Counted from the first letter of the stretch, positions 11,400 through 20,888 are shown. The stretch: DNA of 64,000 nucleotides from Micromonospora mirobrigensis (GCF_900091555.1 NZ_FMCX01000005.1:248001-312000), one strand, 5' to 3'. Made by a program: numbers and translations. Notes: a model not told the origin generated them from the letters alone.

Positions 11400-11924
11400 T
11401 CAGGCCACCCCCATGCCGGTACGCAGGGCGCGCAGCGCATGGTGGGTGCGGGACTTCACCGTGCCGATCGGCACCCCCAGCCGGCCCGCGACCTCCTCCG
11501 CCGACCGGCCGACGAGGTAGACCTCGGAGAGCAGGCTGCGCTGCGCCGGGCTCAACCGGCCGATCGCGTACCGGATGGCGTGCGCCGCCAGCGCGCTGCC
11601 GGTGGTGTCGTCCCGGGCGGGGATCCAGGTCAGGTCGACGAGCTGCACCTCGGTCGGGCGGGCCCGCCGCAGCCGGACGCCGTCGACGACGAGCCGCCGG
11701 GCGACGGTGCAGAGCCAGCGACGGGCGGCGTCGGGTTCGACCGGCACCGCGTCGAGGTGCCGCCAGGCCCGCAGCATCGTCTCCTGGAGCAGGTCCTCGG
11801 CGGTCTGCCGCTGGCCACGGGTCAGCACCAGCAGCAGCCGCAGCACGGCCCGGGCGTGCGCGGCGTGCAGCGCGGTCATCAGCTCGGCCGGACCGGCCGG
11901 CGCCTCGTCGGGTGCCCGCAGCAC
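11400..11924 (-). CDS. ECF-type RNA polymerase sigma factor
   Basis: Sigma-70 family factor of 174 residues with region 2 (AEDLLQETMLRAWRHLD, then ARRWLCTVARRLVVDGVR) and region 4 (LSPAQRSLLSEVYLVGRS, then AEEVAGRLGVPIGTVKSRTH). It lacks regions 1 and 3, as expected for an ECF factor, and resembles the SigL/SigK-type group. No anti-sigma gene is adjacent. It is sandwiched between two AfsR/SARP regulators pointing the same way. Confidence 0.85.
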   Translation of the reverse strand: MLRAPDEAPAGPAELMTALHAAHARAVLRLLLVLTRGQRQTAEDLLQETMLRAWRHLDAVPVEPDAARRWLCTVARRLVVDGVRLRRARPTEVQLVDLTWIPARDDTTGSALAAHAIRYAIGRLSPAQRSLLSEVYLVGRSAEEVAGRLGVPIGTVKSRTHHALRALRTGMGVA

Positions 11925-12038
11925 GAGATACCCCCAACAGCCAGGAGCAACGGTGGATGCGGCTCGAGCCTAGGCAGGCGCGGTGCTGACGGACTGACGT
12001 GGAAGTGCCGATCGAGTGCCGTCGCCGGCCGCTGTCGG

Positions 12039-14855
12039 TCAGGGACGCGACGTGACCCCGGCGAGCAGGTCGGCCAGCCGTCGGCCGGTGCGGGACTGCG
12101 CGTACGGGATCAGGGCCAGCGCCTCCCGCCAGGCCCGTACCGCGGCGTCCCGGTCGCCGCCGGCGGCGAGGGCGTCACCGAGCAGGGCCAGCACCTCCGC
12201 CGCCGGTGCCGCGGCCGAGGCCTCCTGGTACGCGACGGCCGCCTCGCGCCAGCACTCGACGGCCCGGGTCGGCTCCCGGCCGGCCGAGTACGCCCGACCG
12301 AGCGCCTCCCACGCCTCGGCGACGCCCAGCCGGTACCCGGTCGCCCGGGACAGCGCCATCGCCTGCTCGGCGCAGCGGACGGCCGATTCCGCCCGGCCCA
12401 GTTCGGCGTGGCTGGCGGCCAGGATGACCAGGGTGTCGGCGAGCAGTTTGTCGTCGCCCACCGCGCGGGCCGGTTCCAGCGCCGCGGACAACCCCCGGAC
12501 CACCTCCTCGTGTCGCCCCTGGACGCTGAGGATCATCACCCGGTTGATCTCGGCCCGGGTCCGCTCGCCGTCCAGGCCGAGCCGGGCGAGCAGATCGAGC
12601 GCCCGGTCGAGGTGGTCGAGCGCGGTCTCGGGCTCGCCCCGGAAGTAGGCGGCCCCGGCGAGGCTGCGGTGCATCCGGGCCTGACCGACCAGGTCGCCGC
12701 CGGCCCGGGCGGCGGCCAGGGCCACCTCGCCGGTCGCCGTCCACTCGGCGAACCGGCCGCTGCGGTCGAAGAAGTGCTGCATGCCCAAGGCGAGGTGCCA
12801 GGCGTCGGCGTGCCGGCCCTGCCGGGCGGCCCGGCCGACCAGCGCGGTCAGCACCGGCCGCTCGGCGGTGAACCAGCGCATGGCCTCGCCGTCGTCGGTG
12901 AAGCGCAGTGGGGTCTCGCCCGGCCCCGGCTCGATCAACGGCTGGTCCTCGGAGGTCAGCAGCCGCCGGTGTGCCTGGTAGCCGGTGGCCCGGTAGAACC
13001 GCAGGCAGCGCAGCTCCGCCGCCGAGCGGTCGGCCGGGCTGTCGTGCTCCTCGCCGAGTTCGGTGGCGTAGGCCAGCAGCAGGTCGTGGGCGCGGTAACG
13101 ACCCGGCGGGTCCTCGCCGACCAGGTGCGCGCGGCTCAGCTCGCCGATCAGGGCGCGCGCGTCCCGCACCGGCACGCCGGCCAGGCCGGCCGCCCCGGCG
13201 ACCGAGACGTCCGGGCCGGGGTGCAGCGGCAGCAGCCGGAACAGCCGGGCCGCCGGCGCGGAGAGCGACCGGTACGACCAGGAGAAGGCGGCGCGCAGGC
13301 CGCTCTGCGGGTCGTCGCCGTCGAACCCGTCCAGGCTCCCGGAGGCCTCGGCGAGCTCGGCGGCGATCCGTTGCGGGGACGTGCGCGGCAGGCTGGCCGC
13401 GCGGGCGGCCACCACGGCCAGCGCCAGCGGCAGCCGCCCGCACGCGGCGATGACGGCGTCGACCGCCGCCGGGTCGGCCGTGCCGTGACCGGCGCCCAGT
13501 GGCCGCAGCAGCACCGCCCGGGCCTCGTCGATGCTCGGCAGGTCGACCGGCAGCGGATGGGCGCCGGCCGCGGTCAGCAGGCTGCTCAGCCGGCAGCGGC
13601 TGGTGACGATGACCAGGCAGCCGGGGGTGCCCGGCAGCAGGTGCCGGATCTGGTCGGCGTCGCGGCAGTTGTCCAGCACGATCAGCAACCGCCGGCCGGC
13701 GAGGCTGCTGCGGTACATGCCCGCCTGGGCGTGCAGCTCGGCGGGGATGCGTTCCTGGGGCACCCCGAGGGAGCCGAGGAAGCCCCGCAGCGCCTCGGCC
13801 GGGCTCATCGCCGGTTCCCGTCCGTCGTACCCGCGCAGGTCGACGTAGAGCTGCCCGTCCGGATAGTCGTCGGCGAACTCGTGGGCGAGGTGGACGGCGA
13901 GGGCGGTCTTGCCGATCCCCGGCATGCCGTCGATCGCCAGCACCGCCGGCCCGCCCGGACGTGCCACCGCCGCCCGGGCCGCGGCGATGAGGTCACCCCG
14001 GCCGGCGAAGAAGGGCAGGTCCGGGGGGAGCTGCGCGGGGCGGGGGAGCGGAGCCGGGCCCGCCGTCCGCGCCGGCCCGGTGCGCTGGTGCAGCACCCGG
14101 TCGTACGCCTCCCGCAGCTCCTCGCCCGGGTCGATGCCCAGCTCGTCGGCGAGCCGGCGGCGTACCGCCCGGTACGTCTCGACGGCCTCCGCCTGGCGGC
14201 CGTCGGCGGCGAGCGCCAGCAGCAGCCGGCTCTGGAGCGACTCGTCGAGCGGGTGCTCCCCGGCGGCCTGCCGCAACGGCGCCAGCACTGCGCTCGGCCG
14301 CCCGCAGCGTTCGGCGGCGTCGGCGGCGTCGCGTACGGTCTGGGCGCGTTCGGCCTCCACGGCGAGGAAGGCGGGATGCCGGCGGGAGGTCGGCTCCAGG
14401 CCGGCGGCGCACCGGCCGCGCCAGAGCCGCAGTCCGTCCAGGGCGAGCCGCAGCGCCGCCTCCGGGTCGCCGTCGCGCAGGCTGCGTCCCGCCTGCCGGC
14501 TCAGCGACCGGAACCTCAGCAGGTCCAGGGACTCCTCGTCGGCGCGCAGCCGGTAGCCGGAGAGGTCCCGCAGGAGGTGCCGGCCGGTGGACCGGGTGGG
14601 CAGGTCGGGCTCGATCAGCCGGCGCAGCACCCCGACGTGCCGGTGCACGACGTTCGCGGCGCTGACCGGCGCCTCCTCCTCCCAGAGCAGGTCGACCAGC
14701 TCCGCCAGGGAGACCGGCGCGCCGGCCCGGGCCAGCAGCAGTCCGAGCACCAGCCGCTGCTGGCGGGCGCCCAGCGGCAGCTCCACGCCGGCGCGCAGGA
14801 CCCGGACCGGGCCGAGCACCGAGAAGCCGATCGTCTGGTCCACCGCCGCGCGCAC
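12039..14855 (-). CDS. AfsR/SARP-family transcriptional regulator with NB-ARC and TPR domains
   Basis: Regulator of 938 residues and paralogue of the protein at 9404-11314. Order: winged helix (about 10-85), BTAD domain (about 100-240), NB-ARC ATPase with P-loop GMPGIGKTA near 305-313 and LLIVLDNC near 390, then a C-terminal array of TPR-like helices (about 640-925, e.g. GRAYSAGREPTRAVECWREA). This is the full AfsR architecture. The frame stays open far upstream inside the helicase gene, but homology begins at IGFSVLGPVRV. I therefore use GTG 14855; GTG 14843 is also possible. The ribosome site is weak. The gene ends 114 bases before the ECF sigma gene, which is transcribed the same way. Confidence 0.85.
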   Translation of the reverse strand: MRAAVDQTIGFSVLGPVRVLRAGVELPLGARQQRLVLGLLLARAGAPVSLAELVDLLWEEEAPVSAANVVHRHVGVLRRLIEPDLPTRSTGRHLLRDLSGYRLRADEESLDLLRFRSLSRQAGRSLRDGDPEAALRLALDGLRLWRGRCAAGLEPTSRRHPAFLAVEAERAQTVRDAADAAERCGRPSAVLAPLRQAAGEHPLDESLQSRLLLALAADGRQAEAVETYRAVRRRLADELGIDPGEELREAYDRVLHQRTGPARTAGPAPLPRPAQLPPDLPFFAGRGDLIAAARAAVARPGGPAVLAIDGMPGIGKTALAVHLAHEFADDYPDGQLYVDLRGYDGREPAMSPAEALRGFLGSLGVPQERIPAELHAQAGMYRSSLAGRRLLIVLDNCRDADQIRHLLPGTPGCLVIVTSRCRLSSLLTAAGAHPLPVDLPSIDEARAVLLRPLGAGHGTADPAAVDAVIAACGRLPLALAVVAARAASLPRTSPQRIAAELAEASGSLDGFDGDDPQSGLRAAFSWSYRSLSAPAARLFRLLPLHPGPDVSVAGAAGLAGVPVRDARALIGELSRAHLVGEDPPGRYRAHDLLLAYATELGEEHDSPADRSAAELRCLRFYRATGYQAHRRLLTSEDQPLIEPGPGETPLRFTDDGEAMRWFTAERPVLTALVGRAARQGRHADAWHLALGMQHFFDRSGRFAEWTATGEVALAAARAGGDLVGQARMHRSLAGAAYFRGEPETALDHLDRALDLLARLGLDGERTRAEINRVMILSVQGRHEEVVRGLSAALEPARAVGDDKLLADTLVILAASHAELGRAESAVRCAEQAMALSRATGYRLGVAEAWEALGRAYSAGREPTRAVECWREAAVAYQEASAAAPAAEVLALLGDALAAGGDRDAAVRAWREALALIPYAQSRTGRRLADLLAGVTSRP

Positions 14856-14914
14856 GGCGGCAACGGTAACCGGCCCTCCGCCACCCGGCGACCGGCCGGT
14901 CGCCAGGTGGCGGC

Positions 14915-17428
14915 CTACAGCTGGCCGACGTCGGTGATCCGGACGACGGCCACCCCGGCCTCGTCGGAGGCGGCCAGGTCGACCTGGGCGCTGATGCCCC
15001 AGTCGTGGTCGCCGTCGGGGTCGTCCAGGATCTGCCGCACGGTCCACGTGTCGCGGCCCTGCTCGATCATCAGCAGCGCCGGCCCGCGCGCGTCCGGACC
15101 CACCCCGATCGAGTCGTACGCCTCGAAGTACGGCTCCAGCGCGTCCGCCCAGGCGTCGGCGTCCCACCCGTTCGCCGCGTCCAGCTCGCCCAGCAGGTCC
15201 CAGCGCCGCAGGGCGGCCAGCTCGACCCGGCGGAACAGCGCGTTGCGCACCAGCACCCGGAACGCCCGGGCGTTGCGGGTGACCGCCGGCACCTTCTCCT
15301 CCAGGGAGGCGTGCGCCTGGGCGGCGTCGGCGACGTCGGAGGGATTGCGCAGCCGCTCCCACTCGTCGATCAGGCTGGAGTCGACCTGGCGGACCAGCTC
15401 GCCCAGCCACTCGATGAGGTCGACCAGCTCCTCGGTCTTGGCGTCCTCGGGGACGGTCTGCCGCAGCGTCTTGTACGCGTCGGCGAGGTAGCGCAGCACC
15501 AGCCCCTCGGAGCGGGTCAGCCCGTAGAACTGCACGTACTCGCCGAAGGTCATCGCCCGCTCGTACATGTCCCGGACGACGGACTTGGGGGAGAGCTCGT
15601 GGTCGGCCACCCAGGGGTGCCCCTGGCGGTACATCTCGTACGCCCCGCCGAGGAGCTCCGCGAGAGGCTTGGGCCAGGTCACCTCGTCGAGCAGCTCGAT
15701 GCGGGCCTCGTACTCGATGCCCTCGGCCTTCATCGCGGCGACCGCCTCGCCGCGGGCCTTGAACTGCTGTGCCGACAGGATCTGCCGCGGGTTGTCGAGG
15801 ATCGACTCGATCACGCTGAGCACGTCGAGGGCGTACGACGGGGACTCGGCGTCGAGCAGTTCGATGGCGGCCAGCGCCAGCGGCGAGAGCGGCTGGTTGA
15901 GCGCGAAGTCGAGTTGCAGGTCGACGGTGAGCCGGACCCGCCGGCCGGTCTCGTCCGGCTCGGGCAGCTCCTCGACCACCCCGCCGGCGCGCAGCGCCCG
16001 GTAGATGGCGATGGCCCGGCGGATGTGCCGGCGCTGGGCGGCGGCGTCCTCGTGGTTGTCGGTGAGCAGGTGCCGCATCGCGGTGAACGCGTCGCCGGGG
16101 CGGCCGATCACGTTGAGCAGCATCGAGTGGCTGACCTGGAAGCTGGAGGTCAGCGGCTCCGGCTCGGCGTCGACCAGCCGCTGGAAGGTCGGCTCGCCCC
16201 AGCCGATCGAGCCCTCCGGCGGCTTCTTCTTGACCACCTTGCGGCGCTTCTTCGGGTCGTCGCCGGCCTTGGCGAGGGCCTTCTCGTTCTCGATGACGTG
16301 CTCGGGGGCCTGCACGACGACCCGGCCGATGGTGTCGAAGCCGGCCCGCCCGGCCCGGCCGGCGATCTGGTGGAACTCGCGGGCCTTGAGCAGCCGGGTC
16401 CGCACCCCGTCGTACTTGGACAGGCCGGTGAAGAGCACCGTGCGGATCGGCACGTTGATGCCGACGCCGAGGGTGTCCGTACCGCAGATGACCTTGAGCA
16501 GGCCGGCCTGGGCCAGGGTCTCCACCAGGCGGCGGTACTTGGGCAGCATGCCGGCGTGGTGCACGCCGATGCCGTGCCGGACCAGCCGGGACAGCGTCTT
16601 GCCGAAGCCGGAGGTGAACCGGAAGTTGCCGATCGCAGCGGCGATCATGTCCTTCTCGGCGCGGCTGCACACGTTGACGCTCATCAGCGCCTGGGCGCGT
16701 TCCAGGGCGGCGGCCTGGGTGAAGTGCACGACGTACACCGGGGCCTGCTTGGTCTCCAGCAGTTCCTCGAGCGTCTCGTGCAGCGGCGTGGTCGCGTACG
16801 AGAAGATCAGCGGGACCGGCCGCTCGGCCGAGCGGACGACGGCGGTGGGCCGGCCGGTACGCCGGCTCAGGTCGTCGACGAAGCGGGTGGTGTCGCCGAG
16901 GGTGGCGGACATCAGCACGAACTGCGCCTGCGGCAGCTCGACGATCGGCACCTGCCACGCCCAGCCCCGGTCGGGCTCGGCGTAGAAGTGGAACTCGTCC
17001 ATGACCACCTGGCCGACGTCGGCCCGGGCGCCCTCGCGCAGCGCCAGGTTCGCCAGGATCTCCGCCGTGCAGCAGATGATCGGGGCGTCGGCGTTGACGC
17101 TGGCGTCCCCGGTGAGCATGCCGACGTTCTCCGCGCCGAAGACCTCGCAGAGGGCGAAGAACTTCTCCGACACCAGCGCCTTGATCGGCGCGGTGTAGAA
17201 GGTGGTGCGGTCGTCGGCCAGCGCCGCGAAGTGCGCCGCGATCGCCACCAGGCTCTTGCCCGAGCCGGTCGGCGTATTCATGATCACGTTCGCGCCGGAG
17301 ACGATCTCGATGACCGCCTCCTCCTGGTGGGGATAGAGGTCGAGGCCGCGCTCGGACGCCCAGGTGGCGAACGCGTCGTAGAGGGTGTCGGGGTCGGCGG
17401 TCTTCGGCAGCGCGGCGGTGAGAGTCAT
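14915..17428 (-). CDS. DEAD/DEAH-box helicase with C-terminal DUF3516
   Basis: Superfamily 2 helicase of 837 residues, probably acting on RNA. Walker A TPTGSGKS is at 52-59, motif Ia is FYTAPIKAL, motif II is DEFH at 144-147, motif III is LMSATL, and motif VI is HQIAGRAGRAGFD. The C-terminal third matches the actinobacterial DUF3516 domain that accompanies this Ski2-like group. The start is ATG 17428 with GGGAG five bases upstream; an upstream in-frame ATG (17440) is less well placed. The ORF runs open further 5', but that part is a shadow of trmB. Specific substrate unknown. Confidence 0.88.
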   Translation of the reverse strand: MTLTAALPKTADPDTLYDAFATWASERGLDLYPHQEEAVIEIVSGANVIMNTPTGSGKSLVAIAAHFAALADDRTTFYTAPIKALVSEKFFALCEVFGAENVGMLTGDASVNADAPIICCTAEILANLALREGARADVGQVVMDEFHFYAEPDRGWAWQVPIVELPQAQFVLMSATLGDTTRFVDDLSRRTGRPTAVVRSAERPVPLIFSYATTPLHETLEELLETKQAPVYVVHFTQAAALERAQALMSVNVCSRAEKDMIAAAIGNFRFTSGFGKTLSRLVRHGIGVHHAGMLPKYRRLVETLAQAGLLKVICGTDTLGVGINVPIRTVLFTGLSKYDGVRTRLLKAREFHQIAGRAGRAGFDTIGRVVVQAPEHVIENEKALAKAGDDPKKRRKVVKKKPPEGSIGWGEPTFQRLVDAEPEPLTSSFQVSHSMLLNVIGRPGDAFTAMRHLLTDNHEDAAAQRRHIRRAIAIYRALRAGGVVEELPEPDETGRRVRLTVDLQLDFALNQPLSPLALAAIELLDAESPSYALDVLSVIESILDNPRQILSAQQFKARGEAVAAMKAEGIEYEARIELLDEVTWPKPLAELLGGAYEMYRQGHPWVADHELSPKSVVRDMYERAMTFGEYVQFYGLTRSEGLVLRYLADAYKTLRQTVPEDAKTEELVDLIEWLGELVRQVDSSLIDEWERLRNPSDVADAAQAHASLEEKVPAVTRNARAFRVLVRNALFRRVELAALRRWDLLGELDAANGWDADAWADALEPYFEAYDSIGVGPDARGPALLMIEQGRDTWTVRQILDDPDGDHDWGISAQVDLAASDEAGVAVVRITDVGQL

Positions 17429-17556
17429 GGCGGCTCCCATCGTGCCCGGATCATGGCCCCTCGCGCCAACCGGGTCCGCCGCGACGCCCGCCGGTGGCCC
17501 GCGCCGTCCCGCGGGTCCGGTTCCGCGCCCGCGCCGGCTGGGGGTACGCCCGCCGG

Positions 17557-18288
17557 TCAGCCCCGGGTCGCGTCGACCCGCCGGTGGACCAGGTCGAAGA
17601 CCGGCCGGCCGGCGGCCAGCGCCCGCCGCTCGAACTTGGTGACCGGGCGGTGCGCCGGTCGGGGAGCGTACCCGCCGTGCACGTCGACCAGCTCCGGGTC
17701 GGCGGTGAGCGTCTCGCGCATCGACTCGGCGTACGGCGCCCAGTCGGTGGCGCAGTGCAGGGTGCCGCCCGGGACCAGCCGGGAGCGCAGCAGCGCCACG
17801 TGCTCCGGCTGGATGATCCGCCGCTTGTGGTGCTTCGACTTGGGCCACGGGTCGGGGAAGAAGACGTGTACCGCGTCCAGCGAGCCCTCCGGCAGCGCCC
17901 GGACCAGGTCCAGCGCGTCGCCCTCGGCCACCCGCACGTTGTGCAGACCCTGCCGCTGGACCAGGTCCAGCAGGTTGGCGATTCCGGGGGTGTGCACCTC
18001 GACCGCCAGATAGTCCCGGCCCGGGTCGGCGGCGGCCATCACCGCCGTCGCGTCGCCCATCCCGGAGCCGATCTCCAGCACCAGCGGGGCCCGACGGCCG
18101 AAGAGCGTCGCCGGATCGAGCGGCCCGGTCAGCTCGGTCGCGATGTCGAAGCCGTAGGTGGGCCGGAGCCGGTCCAACGCGTCGGTCTGCCGGCCGCTCA
18201 TCCGGCCGCGGCGCGGGTGGAAGGTGCGGATGCGGGACGCGGGGCCCGGCGGGCGCGCGGCAACGGGGTTCGGGTCGGTGGAGGTCAC
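17557..18288 (-). CDS. trmB: tRNA (guanine-N7-)-methyltransferase TrmB
   Basis: Makes m7G46 in the variable loop of tRNAs using S-adenosylmethionine. It has 243 residues, the usual size, and starts at GTG 18288. SAM-binding motif LEIGSGMGDATAVMA is near 92-106. The family hallmarks VHVFFPDPWPKSKHHKRRI and the closing TKFERRA with a basic C-terminus are all present. The N-terminal 25 residues are a variable tail. It lies upstream of the helicase gene on the same strand, with a 128-base gap. Confidence 0.94.
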   Translation of the reverse strand: MTSTDPNPVAARPPGPASRIRTFHPRRGRMSGRQTDALDRLRPTYGFDIATELTGPLDPATLFGRRAPLVLEIGSGMGDATAVMAAADPGRDYLAVEVHTPGIANLLDLVQRQGLHNVRVAEGDALDLVRALPEGSLDAVHVFFPDPWPKSKHHKRRIIQPEHVALLRSRLVPGGTLHCATDWAPYAESMRETLTADPELVDVHGGYAPRPAHRPVTKFERRALAAGRPVFDLVHRRVDATRG

Positions 18289-18417
18289 AGCGGACCGAGC
18301 GTACGTGACGGCTCCGCCGGAACGGATGTGGTGGGCGGCCGGGGGTGAGAGGATTCATCCCGTACGGCAGGACGGGCGGTCCGCTGCGCGGTACGGCCCA
18401 CGGCGCCGGGAGGGGTC

Positions 18418-19035
18418 ATGAGGTCAGTCACGCGGCTCGGCGCGGCGGTCGCGGTCGCGGCCTTCGTCGGCGCGTTGTCGGCGGCCGCCCCGGCGTTCGC
18501 CGGCGCGCCGCAGGTCCGGGGCGAACCGGCCCCCGTCGAGGAGACCCCGGCCGCCGGTGACGTGATCTTCATCGAGGTGACCCCGGCGACCGTGGAGGCG
18601 GGTTACCTGGTCGGCATCCGGGCGAGCTGCCGGGACAACTCGGTGCCCGCGATCGCGGTGTCGGACGCCTTCGGCCGGGTCCAGGTGCAGCCGCAGCGGG
18701 GTCTGCTCACCGCCTCGCCGATGGTCCATGACCGCACCCGACCGGGGAACTACCGGGTCAAGCTGGAGTGCCGGGGCGGCGAGACCGCCTCGACCATGCT
18801 CCAGGTGGTCAAGTCGGTACGCCCGACCGCGTCGCCGACCCGTCAGCCCACGCACCCACCCACGCACCCGCCCACCCATCGGCCCAGCCGGGGCCCGGCG
18901 ACCGGGTTCGGCGGCACCGCCGACTCCGGAGGGCTGGGCGGGCTGCTCGTTCCCGGTGGGTTGGCGCTCACCGTGGCCGGGGTGGCCGTGGGGCTGACCG
19001 CCCGTCGTCGGCCGCGCGGCACCGTCCGGCGCTGA
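18418..19035 (+). CDS. Secreted cell-surface protein with Pro/Thr/His repeat stalk and C-terminal anchor
   Basis: Exported protein of 205 residues. A signal peptide spans about 1-28 (AFVGALSAAAPAFA). An Ig-like beta domain follows at about 35-135 with a likely disulfide pair (ASCRDN and LECRGG). Then comes a stalk containing tandem THPP units (about 138-155), the motif PATGFGGT, a hydrophobic helix GGLALTVAGVAVGL and a basic tail RRRPRGTVRR. That C-terminal layout is a cell-wall sorting signal, with PATG where an LPXTG-like motif is expected. The next gene, 8 bases downstream, is a sortase, so this is probably its substrate. Confidence 0.75.
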   Translation: MRSVTRLGAAVAVAAFVGALSAAAPAFAGAPQVRGEPAPVEETPAAGDVIFIEVTPATVEAGYLVGIRASCRDNSVPAIAVSDAFGRVQVQPQRGLLTASPMVHDRTRPGNYRVKLECRGGETASTMLQVVKSVRPTASPTRQPTHPPTHPPTHRPSRGPATGFGGTADSGGLGGLLVPGGLALTVAGVAVGLTARRRPRGTVRR

Positions 19036-19043
19036 GGCCCGCC

Positions 19044-20510
19044 GTGGCGTCGCCCACCGCCCCGCCACCGGCCCGCGGCCGGCGTCCCTCCCCGTTCCCG
19101 GTCGCCGACCCGCCGCCCGAGCCGGCCTCGCCGGCCGTCGAGGCACCCGGGTCCGCGGCCGAACCACCGGCCACCGCCGCACCGTCCGCCGCCGCGCCGT
19201 CGGTTCCGGCCACCTCCGATCCGGCCGTCGGTGCGCCGTCCGTCCCGGCCGCCGCCGTGCCGTCCGGGCACCGGGTGGCCGGGCGACCCACGGGCCGGGT
19301 GTACGGGTCCCGGGCCCGACGGCCGGCACGCCCGGACGGGCGGCAGCGCGGCTCCACCTCCGGCGCGGCGCCCGGGCCGGAGATACCGGACACCGAGGCG
19401 CCGGCCCCGATCTGGGAGCCCGACCCGGCTGGGTCGCGGCTCCGGGAGCCGGCGCCGTCGGCGGCGATCTGGGAGCCGGAGCCGTCACCGCGGACCTCGT
19501 CGCCGGGCGCTCCCGAGCGGGTCGGGCCGTCCCCGGGACCTCGCCCCGACCCGGCGGTACCACCGGCGTCCGACGGCCGGCCGCCGCCCGCCCCGGCCGG
19601 CGGCAGCTGGTGGGCGGTGGACCAGCCGCCCGGTGACCTGCGGTCCCGCCCACCGGGCGCGGGTCGGGGGCAGCTGTCCCGGGCGGCCCGTTGGGTCGGC
19701 GCCTGGCAGCCGGTCTCGTCACCGCCGGCCGCCGGCCCGTCTTCCGCCCGGCGGGTCTCGGTGGTCCGCCCGGTGGTCGGCCGGGACCTGGTCGCCCCCG
19801 AGCGGGCCGCCCGGCCCGCCGACGCCCCGCCGCCGGTCCCGCCGGCGGCCGGCACCGCGTCCCGCCCGGACCGGGGTCGGGGGCGTCGCCCCTGGTCCGG
19901 CCCGCTGGCGATCGTGCTGGTGCTGTTCGGGATCTTCGCCACCGGGGCGGGACTGGGGCGCACCGCCGGCCCGTTCGACCGGTTGACCGGCGGCGGGGCG
20001 ACCGAACGGGCCCCGGTCGCGGCGCGCGACGAACCCGCCCGGCTGCCGGCGAGCCGCCCGATCCGGCTCAGCGTGCCGGCGATCAAGGTGGTGGCGCCGG
20101 TCTCCGCGGTCGGCCAGGCCGCCGACGGCACCATCGCGGTGCCGCCGCTGAGCCGGCACAACGAGACCGGCTGGTACGACCGCGGCCCGACCCCCGGTGA
20201 GCCCGGCCCGGCGGTCATCGTCGGTCACGTGGACACCAAGACCGGCCCGTCGGTCTTCTACGGCCTGCGAAAACTGAAGCCGGGGGACCGGATCGAGGTG
20301 ACCCGGGCGGATCGCAGCGTGGTCGTCTTCAAGGTCGACTCGGTCGAGTACTTCGACAAGGACAACCTCCCCGCCGACCGCGTGTACGGCGACCAGGGGC
20401 CGCCCGGTCTGCGCCTGATCACCTGCGGCGGCGACTGGGTCGGCGGGGGCACCGGCTACGCCGACAACGTCATCGCCTTCGCCTCGCTGGTCGAGACCCG
20501 CCGCCCCTGA
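19044..20510 (+). CDS. Class E/F-type sortase with long proline-rich N-terminal extension
   Basis: Membrane transpeptidase of 489 residues as drawn. The C-terminal domain is a sortase: RLSVPAIKVVAPV, GPAVIVGHVDT with catalytic His395, and LITCGGD with catalytic Cys461. A transmembrane helix (AIVLVLFGIFATGAGLG) is near 291-307. Residues 1-285 are Ala/Pro/Arg/Ser-rich low complexity and would be cytoplasmic. Typical class F sortases are about 220 residues with the helix near the N-terminus, so either this is an unusual extension or the start lies much further in. GTG 19044, eight bases after the previous gene, is the first start available. No arginine occurs in the 23 residues after Cys461 (see findings). 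Confidence 0.75.
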   Translation: MASPTAPPPARGRRPSPFPVADPPPEPASPAVEAPGSAAEPPATAAPSAAAPSVPATSDPAVGAPSVPAAAVPSGHRVAGRPTGRVYGSRARRPARPDGRQRGSTSGAAPGPEIPDTEAPAPIWEPDPAGSRLREPAPSAAIWEPEPSPRTSSPGAPERVGPSPGPRPDPAVPPASDGRPPPAPAGGSWWAVDQPPGDLRSRPPGAGRGQLSRAARWVGAWQPVSSPPAAGPSSARRVSVVRPVVGRDLVAPERAARPADAPPPVPPAAGTASRPDRGRGRRPWSGPLAIVLVLFGIFATGAGLGRTAGPFDRLTGGGATERAPVAARDEPARLPASRPIRLSVPAIKVVAPVSAVGQAADGTIAVPPLSRHNETGWYDRGPTPGEPGPAVIVGHVDTKTGPSVFYGLRKLKPGDRIEVTRADRSVVVFKVDSVEYFDKDNLPADRVYGDQGPPGLRLITCGGDWVGGGTGYADNVIAFASLVETRRP

Positions 20511-20528
20511 CCGTCGCCGGGGAGAGCG

Positions 20529-20849
20529 TCAGCCCTTGCCGGGCACCTGCTGGACCACCTCGAACTCCAGCAGCGTCGCGCCGGAGGCCACCGGTCGCCG
20601 CTGCTCGCCGCCCTCGCCGCCGGCGTGCGCCGCCCGGGACGGGCCGGCCGCCCACGCCTGGTAGGCCTCCTCCGTCTCCCAGCGGGTGTAGACGAAGTAG
20701 CGGGTCTCGCCGGCCACCGGGCGCAGCAGCTCGAAGCCGAGGAAGCCGGGGGAGTTCTGCACCGCGCCGGCCCGGGCCGCGAACCGCCGTTCCAGCTCCT
20801 CGCCGGCACCCGGCGGGACGTCGATCGCGTTGATCTTCACGACTGCCAT
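20529..20849 (-). CDS. Antibiotic biosynthesis monooxygenase (ABM)-fold protein, HmoA-like
   Basis: Small dimeric-barrel protein of 106 residues of the ABM family, which includes heme-degrading monooxygenases and quinone-forming enzymes. Visible markers are the opening MAVVKINAI, the NSPGFLGFELLRP turn, and the aromatic YFVYTRWETEEAYQAW strand. I use ATG 20849; an upstream GTG (20858) has less support. Convergent with the sortase gene, 18 bases away. Substrate unknown. Confidence 0.78.
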   Translation of the reverse strand: MAVVKINAIDVPPGAGEELERRFAARAGAVQNSPGFLGFELLRPVAGETRYFVYTRWETEEAYQAWAAGPSRAAHAGGEGGEQRRPVASGATLLEFEVVQQVPGKG

Positions 20850-20888
20850 GCGCCCCACCCTAGCCGCCGCGGCCCGGCCCGCAGCGGC

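Noticed and set aside
14856..16958. Upstream extension of the SARP frame (to 16958)
   Set aside because: It runs inside the helicase gene in another frame and lacks any domain; SARP homology begins at about 14840.
19044..19900. Treating the A/P-rich start of the sortase ORF as a separate gene
   Set aside because: It is continuous in frame with the sortase and has no stop. I kept it as an uncertain extension instead.
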